A stretch of 64,000 nucleotides of DNA from Diphasiastrum complanatum (Eukaryota > Streptophyta > Lycopodiopsida > Lycopodiales > Lycopodiaceae). Of the stretch, positions 1 through 10,650 are shown one piece after another (position 1 is the stretch's first letter; the number at the start of each line of letters is the position of its first letter). The notes below the pieces were generated by a model. That model saw only the letters and a program-made list of their open reading frames with translations, made no database searches and was not told the DNA's origin. Made by a program: the position numbers and the translations under genes. The DNA lies in NCBI GenBank assembly GCA_029204225.1, contig CM055095.1, forward strand, positions 40,044,141-40,108,140, in the 5' to 3' direction.

Positions 1-691
1 TACCAAAGCATACAATATAAGAAGGTAATCCTACATATCCCGGGAGCTTTTTCATGCACTTTGAAAAATAGAAATAAATAAAGGAAATGCATTTTGTAAC
101 TCAAGCTCACCAAATATGACACATCAGCATGGAGAGAATTGCTTACCCCTATCTCAGCATAGCTAAAACAATAACTAGGTCCTAAAGTTATTTAGGTGCT
201 AAGCCTACGTGGTCATATCTTTTTGTATGTCCATAAGAATCATCCAATGGGATTCTATACAATGATTATGCCAGATGGCTACATCTGAAAGAAGTGTGCA
301 TGAGTTAATGTTGGCAGCTCGAATCTAGGCAGTGAGATTAAGATCACACTTGCAAAAAGACACTTTTCTAATGAGTGATTTCGACCTTTTCAGGGTGCCA
401 TGTCGAGAACGCTTTCATACTCTCATAACTTGGATAAAGATACTTGGGGTTTGTACATAAATTTAAATTGCTAGATGCTAACTATGAGCTCTCAAGCTGT
501 CAAGGTCACACTCTCATTGCACTGGAATGGTCACAACTAAGAGACTTGCTTGCTAAATGTTTAAGGCAATTGAACTCTGGGCGCTTGCATAAAGAGCAAA
601 AATAGAATAGTAAAACTCATTCCCACATCATGCAAAAGATGTCATTGTGAAAAACTGTGTTGAGGGTCAATAGAAGTCTTTCACCATCTAC
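1..691 (-). other. probable intron 1 of the BSD-domain gene; no exon recognised
   Basis: This stretch lies downstream (minus strand) of the splice donor that ends the BSD-domain first exon. I looked on the minus strand for the conserved continuation of the BSD domain and did not find it, so the next exon is probably beyond the left edge of the window. No repeat or RNA gene was recognised. Confidence 0.45.
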
Positions 692-1021
692 GTCTTCAAG
701 AGGAAAGTCGTGGAAAGTCTCCACTGTGAAGCCTTTGACAAACTCCTGAAGCTCTGCAGTCACGCCATACTTTTGCAGCTCTAACTCTGAAGGTTCTGCA
801 GACGAATTTCCATGAGTCACTGCAGTGATCAGCGGCAATTCCCCCGCAAGCGCTTTCAGTTGATCGGCTCTCCTTGTGGCCTCCACGGCAAGTTCTTTGG
901 ACTTTTTGGCAGTCTCTGTAACAATCTCCTTGGATCGTTTTGCTGCCTGTTTCGCGAACTGCTGCGATGCCTTGGCAGTTTCTTGCGCAAACGCCTTTGC
1001 CTGCTCAAAAAACAGGTCCAT
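692..1021 (-). CDS. BSD domain-containing protein, first exon (partial gene)
   Basis: The minus-strand frame starts at the ATG at 1019-1021 and encodes about 110 residues. Residues 1-60 are Lys/Ala/Glu-rich amphipathic repeats (ETAKKSKELAVEATRRADQL), the N-terminal helix typical of plant BSD-domain proteins. Near the end the frame reads LQEFVKGFTVETFHDFPLED, matching the beginning of a BSD domain. Immediately after this the minus strand has GAC|GTAGAT, a good splice donor, so I end the exon at 692; the open frame runs on to 617 but those residues do not resemble the family. The remainder of the BSD domain must lie left of the window. BSD domains occur in TFIIH p62-like and synapse-associated proteins; the plant proteins of this type have no settled function. 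Family call is by motif memory and fairly sure; exon end is inferred. Confidence 0.78.
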
Positions 1022-1490
1022 TTTCCAAGGCTGCGGATCGCAAGAAGCTAGCTAAACCCAAATGATTCCCATCAAAATAAAAGGTGGCCTCAAAACTGCT
1101 CCTTTCGCTTGGCTACATGGGTTGATCACTCTGCCTGATCCCCAGACCTATCAGTTCTGGAAACCTCAAGGATTGCCGATTGTTGCAATGCCCCTGGATC
1201 GCTCCCAGCAACCAAACAGCATACGAAGAAATGTGAAGGACTATTTCCTGGGTTGATTTGCTTATGTATGAACGCGCTGTGAGCATTACCAAAACCGAAT
1301 TCCGCTTCTGCGTAGAAAGATCATGTTCCAATCCAACTATATATGCCAATTCGCCACTGCAATCTTCTTCTTCTTCGTGTTCTGTCTGTAGATCCGAATG
1401 CAGAACAGCAATGTCGATGATCGCAACAAATCTCGCTTCCTTCGACAACGCCAGGAAAGACGAAATGTTAGATCCCAAATGGAGCTTAAT

Positions 1491-1535
1491 GATATATATA
1501 CCTTTTAGCCCGCCCCGTTGGATTTCAGCCACGTG
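1491..1535 (-). promoter_or_regulatory. TATA box and G-box upstream of the BSD-domain gene
   Basis: On the minus strand a TATATATATC element lies at 1491-1500, about 470 bp upstream of the BSD-domain ATG. A palindromic G-box CACGTG sits at 1530-1535, about 30 bp further upstream. Orientation and spacing fit a plant core promoter with a leader of roughly 430 nt. bZIP or bHLH binding at the G-box is inferred. An open frame over 1113-1643 overlaps this region and looks non-coding. Confidence 0.45.
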
Positions 1536-1643
1536 ATCTATGATATATCTAACGGCTGTGACTCCAAGAGACCTGTGTTGTTGAGATAAGATTGAGATAA
1601 GAGGAGCATAGGGAGGCAGCATTCTCACTCTAGGATCTAGCAA

Positions 1644-2945
1644 GTGTTCAGTCTATGGTGACGGGATGCCATAACTAGGGACCTTATATAGTAGACTTAA
1701 GTGAGGTCAGTTATCCACAACAAGCGGGTGTGAGTGAGATTAGTACCATGCACAATTGCTTGGGCGGGTCCTATGCCAAGCTCCTATCCCTCCTCGCTGC
1801 CTGGCCCTGCCTAGCCTCGCTCCCTCCTCCAATCTGCGATCTGCCTACGGATCCCTATCTCACGATGCCCTGCCTACGGCCAGATACCTGACCTGCAGTT
1901 TCTTCTCCACCCCTACCTTTGCTCGTGTGTAAGAAGAAAAGAATACCCACCCAGTTGCAAATGAATTAGATGATGGCAGATGCAAAGAACAATTGTGTTG
2001 ACTGGATGCGTGTGAGAAGCGATGGAGGATGGATGAAATACAAGACAGTATGAGTTAGATTTCCAAAGTGAGAGGGCAGCTGTCCTTGAAAGTTGTTCCA
2101 AGAAAGATTTAAAAAGCTGAGTTGCGGTAGCGAGAAAATTCCCGCTGGAACTTGGCCAAAAAAAATTGTTCAAACTCAGATCAAGGCTTTGGAGCTGTGT
2201 TAGGTTTCATAGATTAGTCTAGTCAGGGGCTTTAATACTTCAATTAATCAGGAGTGATAGGTAGGTTGTGTTCAGAATCTTAAGAGTGGTTTCTCAAGAC
2301 TCTGATTAGGTCGAGAATCTGCATCACAGAGCTGCTTTCAGCGATCAGTTTGGTCAGCGACCAATTTCTTATCAACTGTAGGTTTTGCTACGATCCTAGT
2401 GACCTAATAAATTATGGACGTTTTGGTACCACTGCTATCAATCTGTGCCATCAATTGCAAGTTTTGCTACCAGACCATTGATATCTAGTCTGCAGAATTT
2501 TGTGGGTCAAATTTGTTCCGGCATCAGCTTCAGGATCATAATCGACATCATTGCCCACTTTTTTGTTGCTTCAAGATCTACATTATTAGTTTGCCTGGAA
2601 TCAATAGCGGAAGCTTCTCTTATAAGTAGGGAAAGGATTGGACAGAGAAATAAATTGGATTACAGTGATTACTCTATCAGCGAGGAAGTATGATGCTATC
2701 ACTAGTTGGAAAGTAAGATTGTGTACATATTATCCGTGTAGGGATACTGCAGCTGCAGCTGATACTGAGTTGAGCTATATGGAGCCCGAGGAGTGGCATA
2801 GGATTGTAGATGCTGGACTTGAGTAGGGTGACCTATCGCAGCTAGATTTCTTCAGGTTTGGATAAGCAAGCATACAGTTAGAGTTATAAACGGGTCAGGA
2901 CAGATTGTAGGGCAGCCAGTCACTGGCGTTAGTCTTTGAAAACTC
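1644..2945. other. intergenic DNA, no gene recognised
   Basis: Several short open frames occur, but none shows a recognisable domain, and no repeat or RNA gene was seen. The stretch ends exactly where similarity between the two non-LTR retrotransposon copies begins. Confidence 0.4.
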
Positions 2946-5900
2946 ATTCTACTGAAAAGCAAAGCCTGCAAGATTCGTAGCAGGGTCTTGTTGGCCAACA
3001 AGGAGGCTTCACACTAATTTTTGGAATCTTCGGAGGCTGCGGCTGGAACTTTACCTATCAATATGGTTCCTCAAGAATCTTCTCATCCTTTGCAACTCCC
3101 GGATTTCAATCCTCTTGTTCGACGTGGAGAAAAGAGACCTGCTTCCCCTTCAGAGCATCCTTCTAGTGCTTCCCCTTCTTGCGCGCGTCATGAAGCCCAC
3201 CGTGATGTTTTGGATTCCTTGCTTGTCTCCTCTGGCCAGGTGGTGCCATACTGTCCGCCCCATCTTCGCCATCAATTTTCTTCCTCTCTTTCTGTTTCTC
3301 AGCTTTCTCCTTCTTCCTCTTCTCGCCCCCGTGTTCCATGTGCAGGCTGTGGTCGCCTTTATGTGCAAGGTGCCGGTCTTTCTCGCCATCATAACGCTTG
3401 CTCTACTTTTCGTCAACAACTCGCATTAACCAATGTCGACCTTGCACCTCATCCTGCTCCCACTTCGCCACCCGACTCGGCTTGGACCTGGATTCGCTCC
3501 CTTGATATTTTGACCGCTTTTCACTTGGGTTTTCCACGTCCTTGTCTTTATGCACACATTTCCTTTGCCTTGCGCTTAGACGTCCAGAGAGCTTTGTCCT
3601 TACCTTTGTCTCGTCTGGCTTCCAACCCTTCTGATATTGCAGCTTGGCATGCCTTTTTGCTTTTTCCTCTCTGGTGTTTGCCTCTGCCTCCCCGGGGTGG
3701 TGATGCTGGTCATAGGGAAACTCGCAACAGGATTCGTCGCTTTATGTCAGGAGATTGGGAAAATTTGCAAGAAGAGCATTTCCTTCGCTTTCATGCGCTT
3801 GCTGCTCAGCGGGATTCGACCTCGGATGGTGTTTCTATACCCCCTGTTTATCGTCGGTTGCATCGCTGTGTTTTACTTGGGCAAGTGGGTGAGTATTCTC
3901 GTGCAGCTCGTGCTCTAGCTCCTACAAGTCCAGCTACTCCTTCTGCTGCAACCCTTCAGGCTTTGGAGCTTCTTCACCCACCGGCAAATGACTCTCTTCC
4001 TTCTTTTGTTGAGGACTTTGAACCTGATTCCGATTTGCAGCTCTCAGAACCTCATTTTCTTAATGCTTTTCTTCGCAGCCCTCATTTGTCAACTGGGGGT
4101 CCTTCTGGTATGGTTTTCGAGCATCTTCGTGACTGTTTTTCTCCTGATGACTCTGCTAGCGGGTTTGGTTTGCTCTTTCAAGTTTGCTCTTCCGTAGCAT
4201 GTGGCCGTATTCCTCTTTCTATTGCTCGTATTCTTGGTGCTGCTTGTTTGATAGCCTTGGATAAGCCTGGCGGTGGAGTGCGTCTCATTGCTGTTGGAGA
4301 GGTTTTATATAGATTGGTTTCTAGGGCTCTTGGTTTTCAGCTTCGTGACAGTTTTCATGACCACCTATTTCCTCATCAGTTTGGTTGTGCTACTCCTAGC
4401 GGTTGCGAGACAGTCATATATGCTTTGCGTGCTACCTTGGATCTTCATCCAGATTGGGTTGTCCTTCAGGTGGATGTTAAAAATGCTTTTAATTCTGTTT
4501 CCCAAGGGGCCATTTTCGAAGAACTTCGTGCAGCTCACGGTCCTCTCGCTCAGCTCATCCCGTTTGTTCGCTCTTTTTATTCCATGGATGCGCCTCTATA
4601 TTTCAGTCATGCTTCTCGCTTAGGTGATGTTTCGGTTATCTCGTCTGCTGATGGTATCAGACAAGGTGATCCCTTGGGTGGTGTTCTTTTTGCTTTGGCG
4701 CACTTTCGGGCATTGCGTGCTTCTTTTGCTGCTTTTGCTTCTTGTTTGTTTCCCTCTATTGCTGATGACACGCATATTGTGGGACCTGCTAATGACGTCT
4801 TTCCGGCTTTCCTACATTTCTCTCATCAACTTTCGGCTTTGGGCCTCACTGTCAATCCCTCTAAGTGCGTTGCTTGGTGTCCTCAAGGCCTCCTTCCTGA
4901 GCTCCCTTTACCTACAGGTTTCAATACTCCGGTTGATGGGATTAGAGTGCTTGGTATTCCTATAGGTTTCTCGGATTTTGTGGCTTCCTCTTTGCGGGAC
5001 ACTTTGGACGCACATCTTCGTCACGCTAATCTGCTACCAAAGCTTGGCAATGCTCAAGTTGCTCTAGGGATTCTCACTCAATGCTTCGCTCAACGGCCAA
5101 GTTATATTCTACGGTGTGTTCCTCCCTCTCTTGATGTTTTGGCTTTGCTACAGGATTTCGATAATACTTTATCAGATATTCTGGGTCGCTTGATGGGTTC
5201 AGAATCCTTTCGTACTCCCAATGGTCAATTCGTTAAGCGACAAGTCTCTCTTCCCGCTTCGTCTGGAGGTGTTGGTCTTTCTTGCACAGCTTCTATTGCT
5301 CGAGCTGCTTTTATGGGAAGTTGGGCCCTTGTTGCCTCTGCACTTATCTCTCGGTTTCAGCAGGACAACAAGCCCATTCTTCTCGATTCAGTAGCTCATG
5401 TGGAAACATGCATTCTTCCTTTCCAACAGCATCTTCGTGCGGCCAAGGATCTCATTCCTCCACCTGTGCGAGCTTCTTTGCCTCCCTTTGAATCTTTGCT
5501 TAGCCATCAGCGTGCTCATTTTCAGAAGTATCTTTTGGAGCGCTTCCACTCTCATGCTTTCACTCAGCTTCTCATTGATTCACCTTCCGATGAGACTCGG
5601 GCTTGTCTATCTTGTGCAGGCTCGGGTGCTGGTGCTTGGCTTGTTGCGCGCCCTGTTGTTCCACACTTGCGCCTTTCTTCAGAGTTGTTTCTCACCGCTC
5701 TTCGGGTTAGGTTGGGTCTCCCTCATCTAGTGCTGGTAGGTTTGACAAAATGTTCCTGTGGTCACCCTGTTGATCCTATTGGCACTCATCTCATGCGTTG
5801 CCCTTCTGGCGGAGAGCGTACTACGACTCATGATTCCATTCGTGATGTATTGGCATCTATTGCTCATGAGTGCGGCTTTCATGTTGTTCAGGAGCAGACC

Positions 5901-6537
5901 CACATCTTGTTTGTGTCTGATTCACAGTCGCCTCGGCGTCGAGTTGATCTTGTTCTTTCACGGGAGGAGATTCGCACGCTTGGGGATGTTGTTGTTGCTG
6001 ATCCTTCGCGGCCTGACCTCCTTCGTCGTGCTTCAACTACTTAGGGTGTCGCTGCTTCTCATGCAGCTCTAGATAAAGAGCGAGATTATTCACATCGCAC
6101 TCCTAGAGAAGGCTTTATCCCTTTTGCTTTGGAAACATTTGGGTGCCTGCATAAGAAATTCGATGATTTTCTATCCTCCTGTGCAGGTTTTGCAGCGAAA
6201 CTCCAAGGTCGTGGTGCCTCACCTTTATCTATCATTACGACTTATTATCGTCAACGAGTTTCGATGACTTTACAACGCACTCAGACACTTGCAATACTTC
6301 GACGTGCCGTAGTTGCAGGAACGTCTACTTCATAGCTTCCTGCACTACCTAAACTTCCAACTGTCTTAACTAGCGACTTACACCAAGCAGTAGGCTTTAT
6401 GTAGATACTCTACGAGATTGTTGCTTTGTTATACTTGTATAGTATCTCAATTCGCCTTATGGCCTTTACGCTTTTTACATGCATTCCTTTGTACTCTGAT
6501 GGGTTTTCCCATCTTTTATTAATAAAAACAGGAAGTT
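2946..6537 (+). mobile_element. non-LTR retrotransposon copy 1, restriction-like-endonuclease type
   Basis: The limits come from comparison with copy 2: near-identity starts at ATTCTACTGAAAAG (2946; 7577 in copy 2) and stops after AATAAAAACAGGAAGTT (6537; 9789 in copy 2). The element is about 3.6 kb, has one long frame, a roughly 70-bp 5' leader after the shared start, and a 3' UTR of about 130 bp ending in an A-rich tail without a long poly(A). No convincing target-site duplication was found. Zinc finger + RT + RLE in a single ORF is the layout of R2/R4/CRE/NeSL/Utopia-like elements. The exact clade cannot be assigned by eye. Confidence 0.88.
3063..6404 (+). pseudogene. zinc finger - reverse transcriptase - RLE polyprotein, two in-frame stops
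   Basis: The frame is open from 3018 (just after a TAA) to a TAG at 6042-6044. The first in-frame ATG is at 3063; 14 residues lie open before it. Counting from the TTG at 3021, a CCHC-type finger has C107, C110, H123 and C127. The RT has motif A DVKNAF (D485), motif B IRQGDPLG (546-553) and motif C IADD (D582/D583), so the catalytic Asp triad is intact. C-terminally, C911-x-C913-x9-H923-x3-C927 is followed by the nuclease core RRVDLVL (D976) and GDVVVADP (D989) with exactly 12 residues between the two Asp, as in PD-(D/E)XK restriction-like endonucleases. Copy 2 has CAG where this copy has TAG at 6042 and 6333, so the ancestral frame ended at 6402-6404 (about 1,115 codons). This copy is therefore very likely inactive, unless read-through occurs. 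Confidence 0.88.
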
Positions 6538-6580
6538 CACTCTAGAGTTGGCCACATTCATGATTGCACATCCCTCATCC

Positions 6581-6734
6581 AAGTTAGCTCTGAAAATTGT
6601 TAGCAAGATAGACGCAGGTGAGCGTTTTGTTGTTTATGTTGTGGTGCCTAGGTGGGCCTGAAGGTATTCCTGAGGGTGCTCAGGTCTTGGCGATCTTAGA
6701 TTGGATGAATAAAACTACGGAGATTATCTCTTGA
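6581..6734 (+). pseudogene. phospholipase D exon fragment
   Basis: The plus strand encodes KLALKIVSKIDAGERF followed by VVYVVVPRW, then after a one-base shift at about 6657 PEGIPEGAQVLAILDWMNKT. This is the conserved segment of plant PLD between the IGS/NQYFIGSS region and the second HKD motif (family pattern: ELALKI..KI.AGERF.VYVVVPMWPEG.PES..VQAIL.W). Only about 50 codons remain, with the frameshift and a TGA at 6732. It begins about 45 bp after the 3' end of retrotransposon copy 1. It is either a gene fragment disrupted by that insertion or a captured piece. PLD coding upstream of the element was not recognised. Confidence 0.75.
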
Positions 6735-7576
6735 CCAAGTGTTGTTGCTACCGCTACTGATCGAGGACATGTAGATTGCTAATACGAAGTGCCACGGATT
6801 TTACATAACGGTGAAATTTGCAGAAATTCTCACCAGAGTTGACAGGCAATCTGGCAAAGAATCGGAGAAGCTGATCATCAGTAGAAGACAAACATCATCC
6901 TTAGTTTCACCACTGTCAGTCAAAAGGCTTACAAATCCATTTTTAGATATATCAATCAACTGATAATCATTGCGCTTGCAGTTCTTTTAGTAGAAGTTAG
7001 TTGTGGATATATGACAAAAAAAAAAAAAACAAAGGAAAAAAGATAGATAGTGTGTCTATTTTGTGCCTCCTTCTTACTGGTTGAGCTAAGTTGCAATTAT
7101 AGGCTAGGATCAGGTCTGAATTCTTGTAGCCGACTGCATAAATATGCCTATGGCAAGACTATGAGCGCCTTGTTCCGCTTGAAGTTTGCATCTTTTAGTC
7201 TTTTTGTAGATCAAAAGCCTCAAGGTTGCAGCTTTCTTCGAGAACCACAACATTGCAGCTTTCTTCGAGAACTACCTCAGATCTCTGCTGGAAAAACGTT
7301 CCTCACATCATCGCTAGGGCAGCACACCATCGTTGAATAGGTAGCAGAAATTTCACAAACCTCAGATCCTTGCAGATTTCAGTTTCTTATCATTTTACAA
7401 ATGTCAGATTTCTCACAGCAAGATGGTAGATGCAGATTGCTCACAGCCAAAGCAAGGCACAACAAGTGACAAAGGGCTTGGAAAACACAACTAGAAGATA
7501 GATATATCAGTGACCTCTGAGCACATGCAGACAACCCCCAAAACAACCAGAAGTAACAATATTTTGCTCAATCTTG
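6735..7576 (+). other. spacer between the two retrotransposon copies
   Basis: No gene recognised. A short poly(A) run lies at about 7015-7030 and a small duplicated motif (GCAGCTTTCTTCGAGAAC) at about 7229 and 7255. Confidence 0.4.
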
Positions 7577-9789
7577 ATTCTACTGAAAAGCAAAGCCTGC
7601 AGGATTCGTAGCAGGGTCTTGTTGGCCAACAAGGAGACTTGACACTAATTTTTGGAATCTTCGGAGGCAGCGGCTGGATCTTTACCTGTCAATATGGTTC
7701 CTCAAGAATCTTCTCATCCTTTGCCACTCCCGGATTTCAATCCTCTTGTTCGACGTGGAGAAAAGAGACCTGCTTCCCCTTCAGAGCATCCTTCTAGTGC
7801 TTCCCCTTCTTGCACGCGTCGTGAAGCCCACCGTGATGTTGCGGATTCCTTGCTTGTCTCCTCTGGCCAGGTGGTGCCATACTGTCCGCCCCATCTTCGC
7901 CATCAGCTTTCTTCCTCTCTTTCTGTTTCTCAGCTTTCTCCTTCTTCCTCGTCTCGCCCTCGTGTTCCATGTGCAGGCTGTGGTCGCCTTTAAGTGCAAG
8001 GTGTCGGTCTTTCTCGCCATCATAACGCTTGCTCTGCTTTTCGTCAACAACTCGCATTACCCAATGTCGACCTTGCACCTCATCCTGCTCCCACTTCGCC
8101 ACCCGACTCGGCTTGGACCTGGATTCGCTCCCTTGATATTTTGACCGCTTTTCACTTGGGATTTCCTCGTCCTCGTCTTTATACACACATTCCCTTTGCC
8201 TGGTATTTCTATAGGTTTCTCGGATTTTGTGGCTTCCTCTTTGCGGGACACTTTGGACGCACATCTTCATCACGCTAATCTGCTACCAAAGCTTGGCAAT
8301 GCTCAAGTTGCTCTAGGGATTCTCACTCAATGCTTCGTTCAACGGCCAAGTTATATTCTACGGTGTGTTCCTCCCTCTCCTGATGTTTTGGCTTTGCTAC
8401 AGGATTTCGATAATACTTTATCAAATATTCTGGGTTGCTTGATGGGTTTAGAATCCTTTCGTACTCCCAATGGTCAGTTCGTTTAGCGACAAGTCTCTCT
8501 TCCCGCGTCGTCTGGAGGTGTTGGTCTTTCTTGCACAGCTTCTATTGCTCCAGCTGCTTTTATAGGAAGTTGGGCCCTTGTTGCCTCTGCACTTATCTCT
8601 CGGTTTCAGCAGGACAACAAGCCCATTCTTCTCGATTCAGTAGCTCATGTGGAAACATGCATTCTTCCTTTCCAACAGCATCTTCGTGCGGCCAAGGATC
8701 TCATTCCTCCACCTGTGCGAGCTTCTTTGCCTCCCTTTGAGTCTTTGCTTAGCCATCAGCGTGCTCATTTTCAGAAGTATCTTTTGGAGCGCTTTCACTC
8801 TCATGCTTTCACTCAGCTTCTCATTGATTCACCTTCCGATGAGACTCGGGCTCGTCTATTGTCTTGTGCAGGCCCGGGTGCTGGCGCTTGGCTTGTTGTG
8901 CGCCCTGTTGTTCCACACTTGCGCCTTTCTTCAGAGTTGTTTCTCACCGCTCTTCCGGTTAGGTTGGGTCTCCGTCATCCAGTGCTGGCAGGTTTGACAA
9001 AATGTTCCCGTGGTCACCCTGTTGATCCTATTGGCACTCATCTCATGCGTTGCCCTTCGGGCGGAGAGCGTACTGCGACTCATGATTCCATTCGTGACGT
9101 ATTGGCATCTATTGCTCATGAGTGCGGCTTTCATGTTGTTCGGGAGCAGACCCACATCTTGCGTGTGTCTGATTCACAGTCGCCTCGGCGTCGAGTTGAT
9201 CTTGTTCTTTCGCGCGAGGGGATTCACACGCTTGGAGATGTTGTTGTTGCTGATCCTTCGCGGCCTGACCTCCTTCGTCGTGCTTCACCTACTCAGGGTG
9301 CCGCTGCTTCTCATGCAGCTCTAGATAAAGAGCGAGATTATGCACATCGCACTCCTGGAGAAGGCTTTATCCCTTTTGCTTTGGAAACATACGGGTGTCT
9401 GCATAAGAAATTCGATGATTTTCTATCCTCCTGTGCAGGTTTTGTAGCGAAACTCCAAGGTCGTGGTGCCTCACCTTTATCTATCATTACGGCTTATTAT
9501 CGTCAACGAGTTTCGATGACTTTACAACGCACTCAGGCACTTGCAATACTTCGACGTGCTGTAGTTGCAGGAACGGTTGCTTCACAGCTTCCTGCACTAC
9601 CTAAACTTCCAACTGTCTTAACTAGCGACTTACACCAAGCAGTAGGCTTTATGTAGATACTCTGCGAGATTGTTGCTTTGTTATACTTGTACAGTATCTC
9701 AATTCGCCTTATGGCCTTTACGCTTTTTACATGCATTCCTTTGTACTCTGATGGGTTTTCCCATCTTTTCTTAATAAAAACAGGAAGTT
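7577..9789 (+). mobile_element. non-LTR retrotransposon copy 2, internally deleted
   Basis: It has the same ends as copy 1 and roughly 97% identity by eye. Relative to copy 1, bases 3571-4951 (1,381 bp) are missing; the junction is at about 8200/8201 with about 1 nt of overlap (TTTGCCT / TGGTATT). The deletion removes the RT finger and palm including all catalytic Asp residues, and shifts the frame. The 5' and 3' ends are intact, so it could in principle be mobilised in trans if the ends are recognised. Confidence 0.88.
7652..9656 (+). pseudogene. remnant of the zinc finger / RLE ORF in copy 2
   Basis: The N-terminal zinc-finger part is interrupted by a TAA at 7991-7993 (copy 1 has TAT at that codon). 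After the 1.38-kb deletion an open frame resumes; from 8649 it runs 335 codons to the natural stop at 9654-9656. This part keeps the nuclease core RRRVDLVLSREG...GDVVVADP, but the first zinc ligands are altered: KCSRGHPVD has Arg where copy 1 has the second Cys. Its value is that it shows the original C-terminus (ending HQAVGFM) that is cut off by stop codons in copy 1. Confidence 0.85.
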
Positions 9790-9824
9790 GATGATCCAAG
9801 AGTGTGGTCCCTCATCCAAGAGTG

Positions 9825-9870
9825 TGGTGGTGGTGGTGGTGGTGGTGGTTGTTGTTGTTGTTGTGGTTGT
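9825..9870 (+). repeat. (GGT)n-(GTT)n microsatellite
   Basis: About eight GGT units followed by about six GTT units, shortly after the 3' end of retrotransposon copy 2. The motif ATCCAAGAGTGTGGT occurs twice just before it. Confidence 0.85.
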
Positions 9871-10278
9871 TCACCCAAAGGTCCCATGTAGCAGGCGCAC
9901 AACTCGAGGGCATTTGTGAAGATTGGTTTTTGGCATAGGGAGGGGCACATGGTAATCATAAACAAATTTGACATGCTTGTGTGATTTTCTTTTTTCAAAA
10001 AAAATTTATATTATTTTGTTATTTAAATTAAACTTTTTTTTAAAGTGATGCCACATAATTTTTTTTCATTTAAAAAACTAATTTTGCTACTTTTGATCAA
10101 TACATTCATTTAATCCTCATAGTAACAACTACGTGTACAGGAGGAGCTGGTTGAACTACGTGCTTCTCGAAGTTTAGTTCATCATGCTTCTTGCCTTTTT
10201 CTACTGCATGCAGGTGTAATGTGGTGATGAGTCACACTTGCTTGGACACAGCTTTTGCTCTGGCAAGAAGAAAATAAA
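9871..10278. other. AT-rich spacer, no gene seen
   Basis: Contains A/T-rich runs around 9995-10080 and no recognisable coding or repeat structure. Confidence 0.4.
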
Positions 10279-10650
10279 CTACACAAATTCATCTTCTAGA
10301 GATGTCGGCTTTGGAGGCTGATGGAATTTGCGCCTGTACCGAGCCACAGACCTAGCAGCCTGTTGTATGTCTTCAAAGTTACTCGACGAACGAGGATAGT
10401 TGCGGAGGGGCAGCGGCCATTTTGATACCACAATTGTCGAATGTTGTTTGATTTTCCCATATGTTGTCCCGTTATATGAGGGCTGCATCTGTGTCTGGCC
10501 CTGTGATTGTTAAGCACAAATGCCAAAAGAAAATTTGGTCATGCCAATTAGCGGAGGTGATGGTTAAACGAAGCAGCAAAAACATCTGCATTGAGCTTCG
10601 CGGTAACCTGTAATTTGTGATTCTTTGGCTTGGGATGATCAAACATTTGG
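10279..10650 (-). pseudogene. Neprosin-type activation-peptide gene remnant
   Basis: On the minus strand, around 10640-10600, one frame reads FDHPKPKNHKLQ, the hallmark of the Neprosin activation-peptide domain of plant secreted proteins (DUF239/Neprosin family). Downstream comes QTQMQPSYNGTTYG, then IRQLWYQNGRCPSATILVRR, and after a frame change FEDIQQAARSVARYRRKFHQ, ending in a TAG at 10279-10281. This order (FDHP.LKNH, Q..PS, W..NG.CP..T.P.RR, RYRRK) matches the family. The catalytic Neprosin domain that should follow is absent. At least one frameshift inside the NGRCP-RYRRK block and a stop before FDHP mark it as a pseudogene; an intron between the two blocks is possible. The family is plant-specific, which supports a plant source. 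Confidence 0.7.

Noticed and set aside
1113-1643. 176-codon minus-strand open frame upstream of the BSD gene
   Set aside because: It overlaps the TATA/G-box promoter and leader and has no recognisable domain.
3115-6072. Many hydrophobic open frames inside the retrotransposon
   Set aside because: They are out-of-frame shadows of the T-rich RT ORF. Apparent membrane segments are a product of its codon use.
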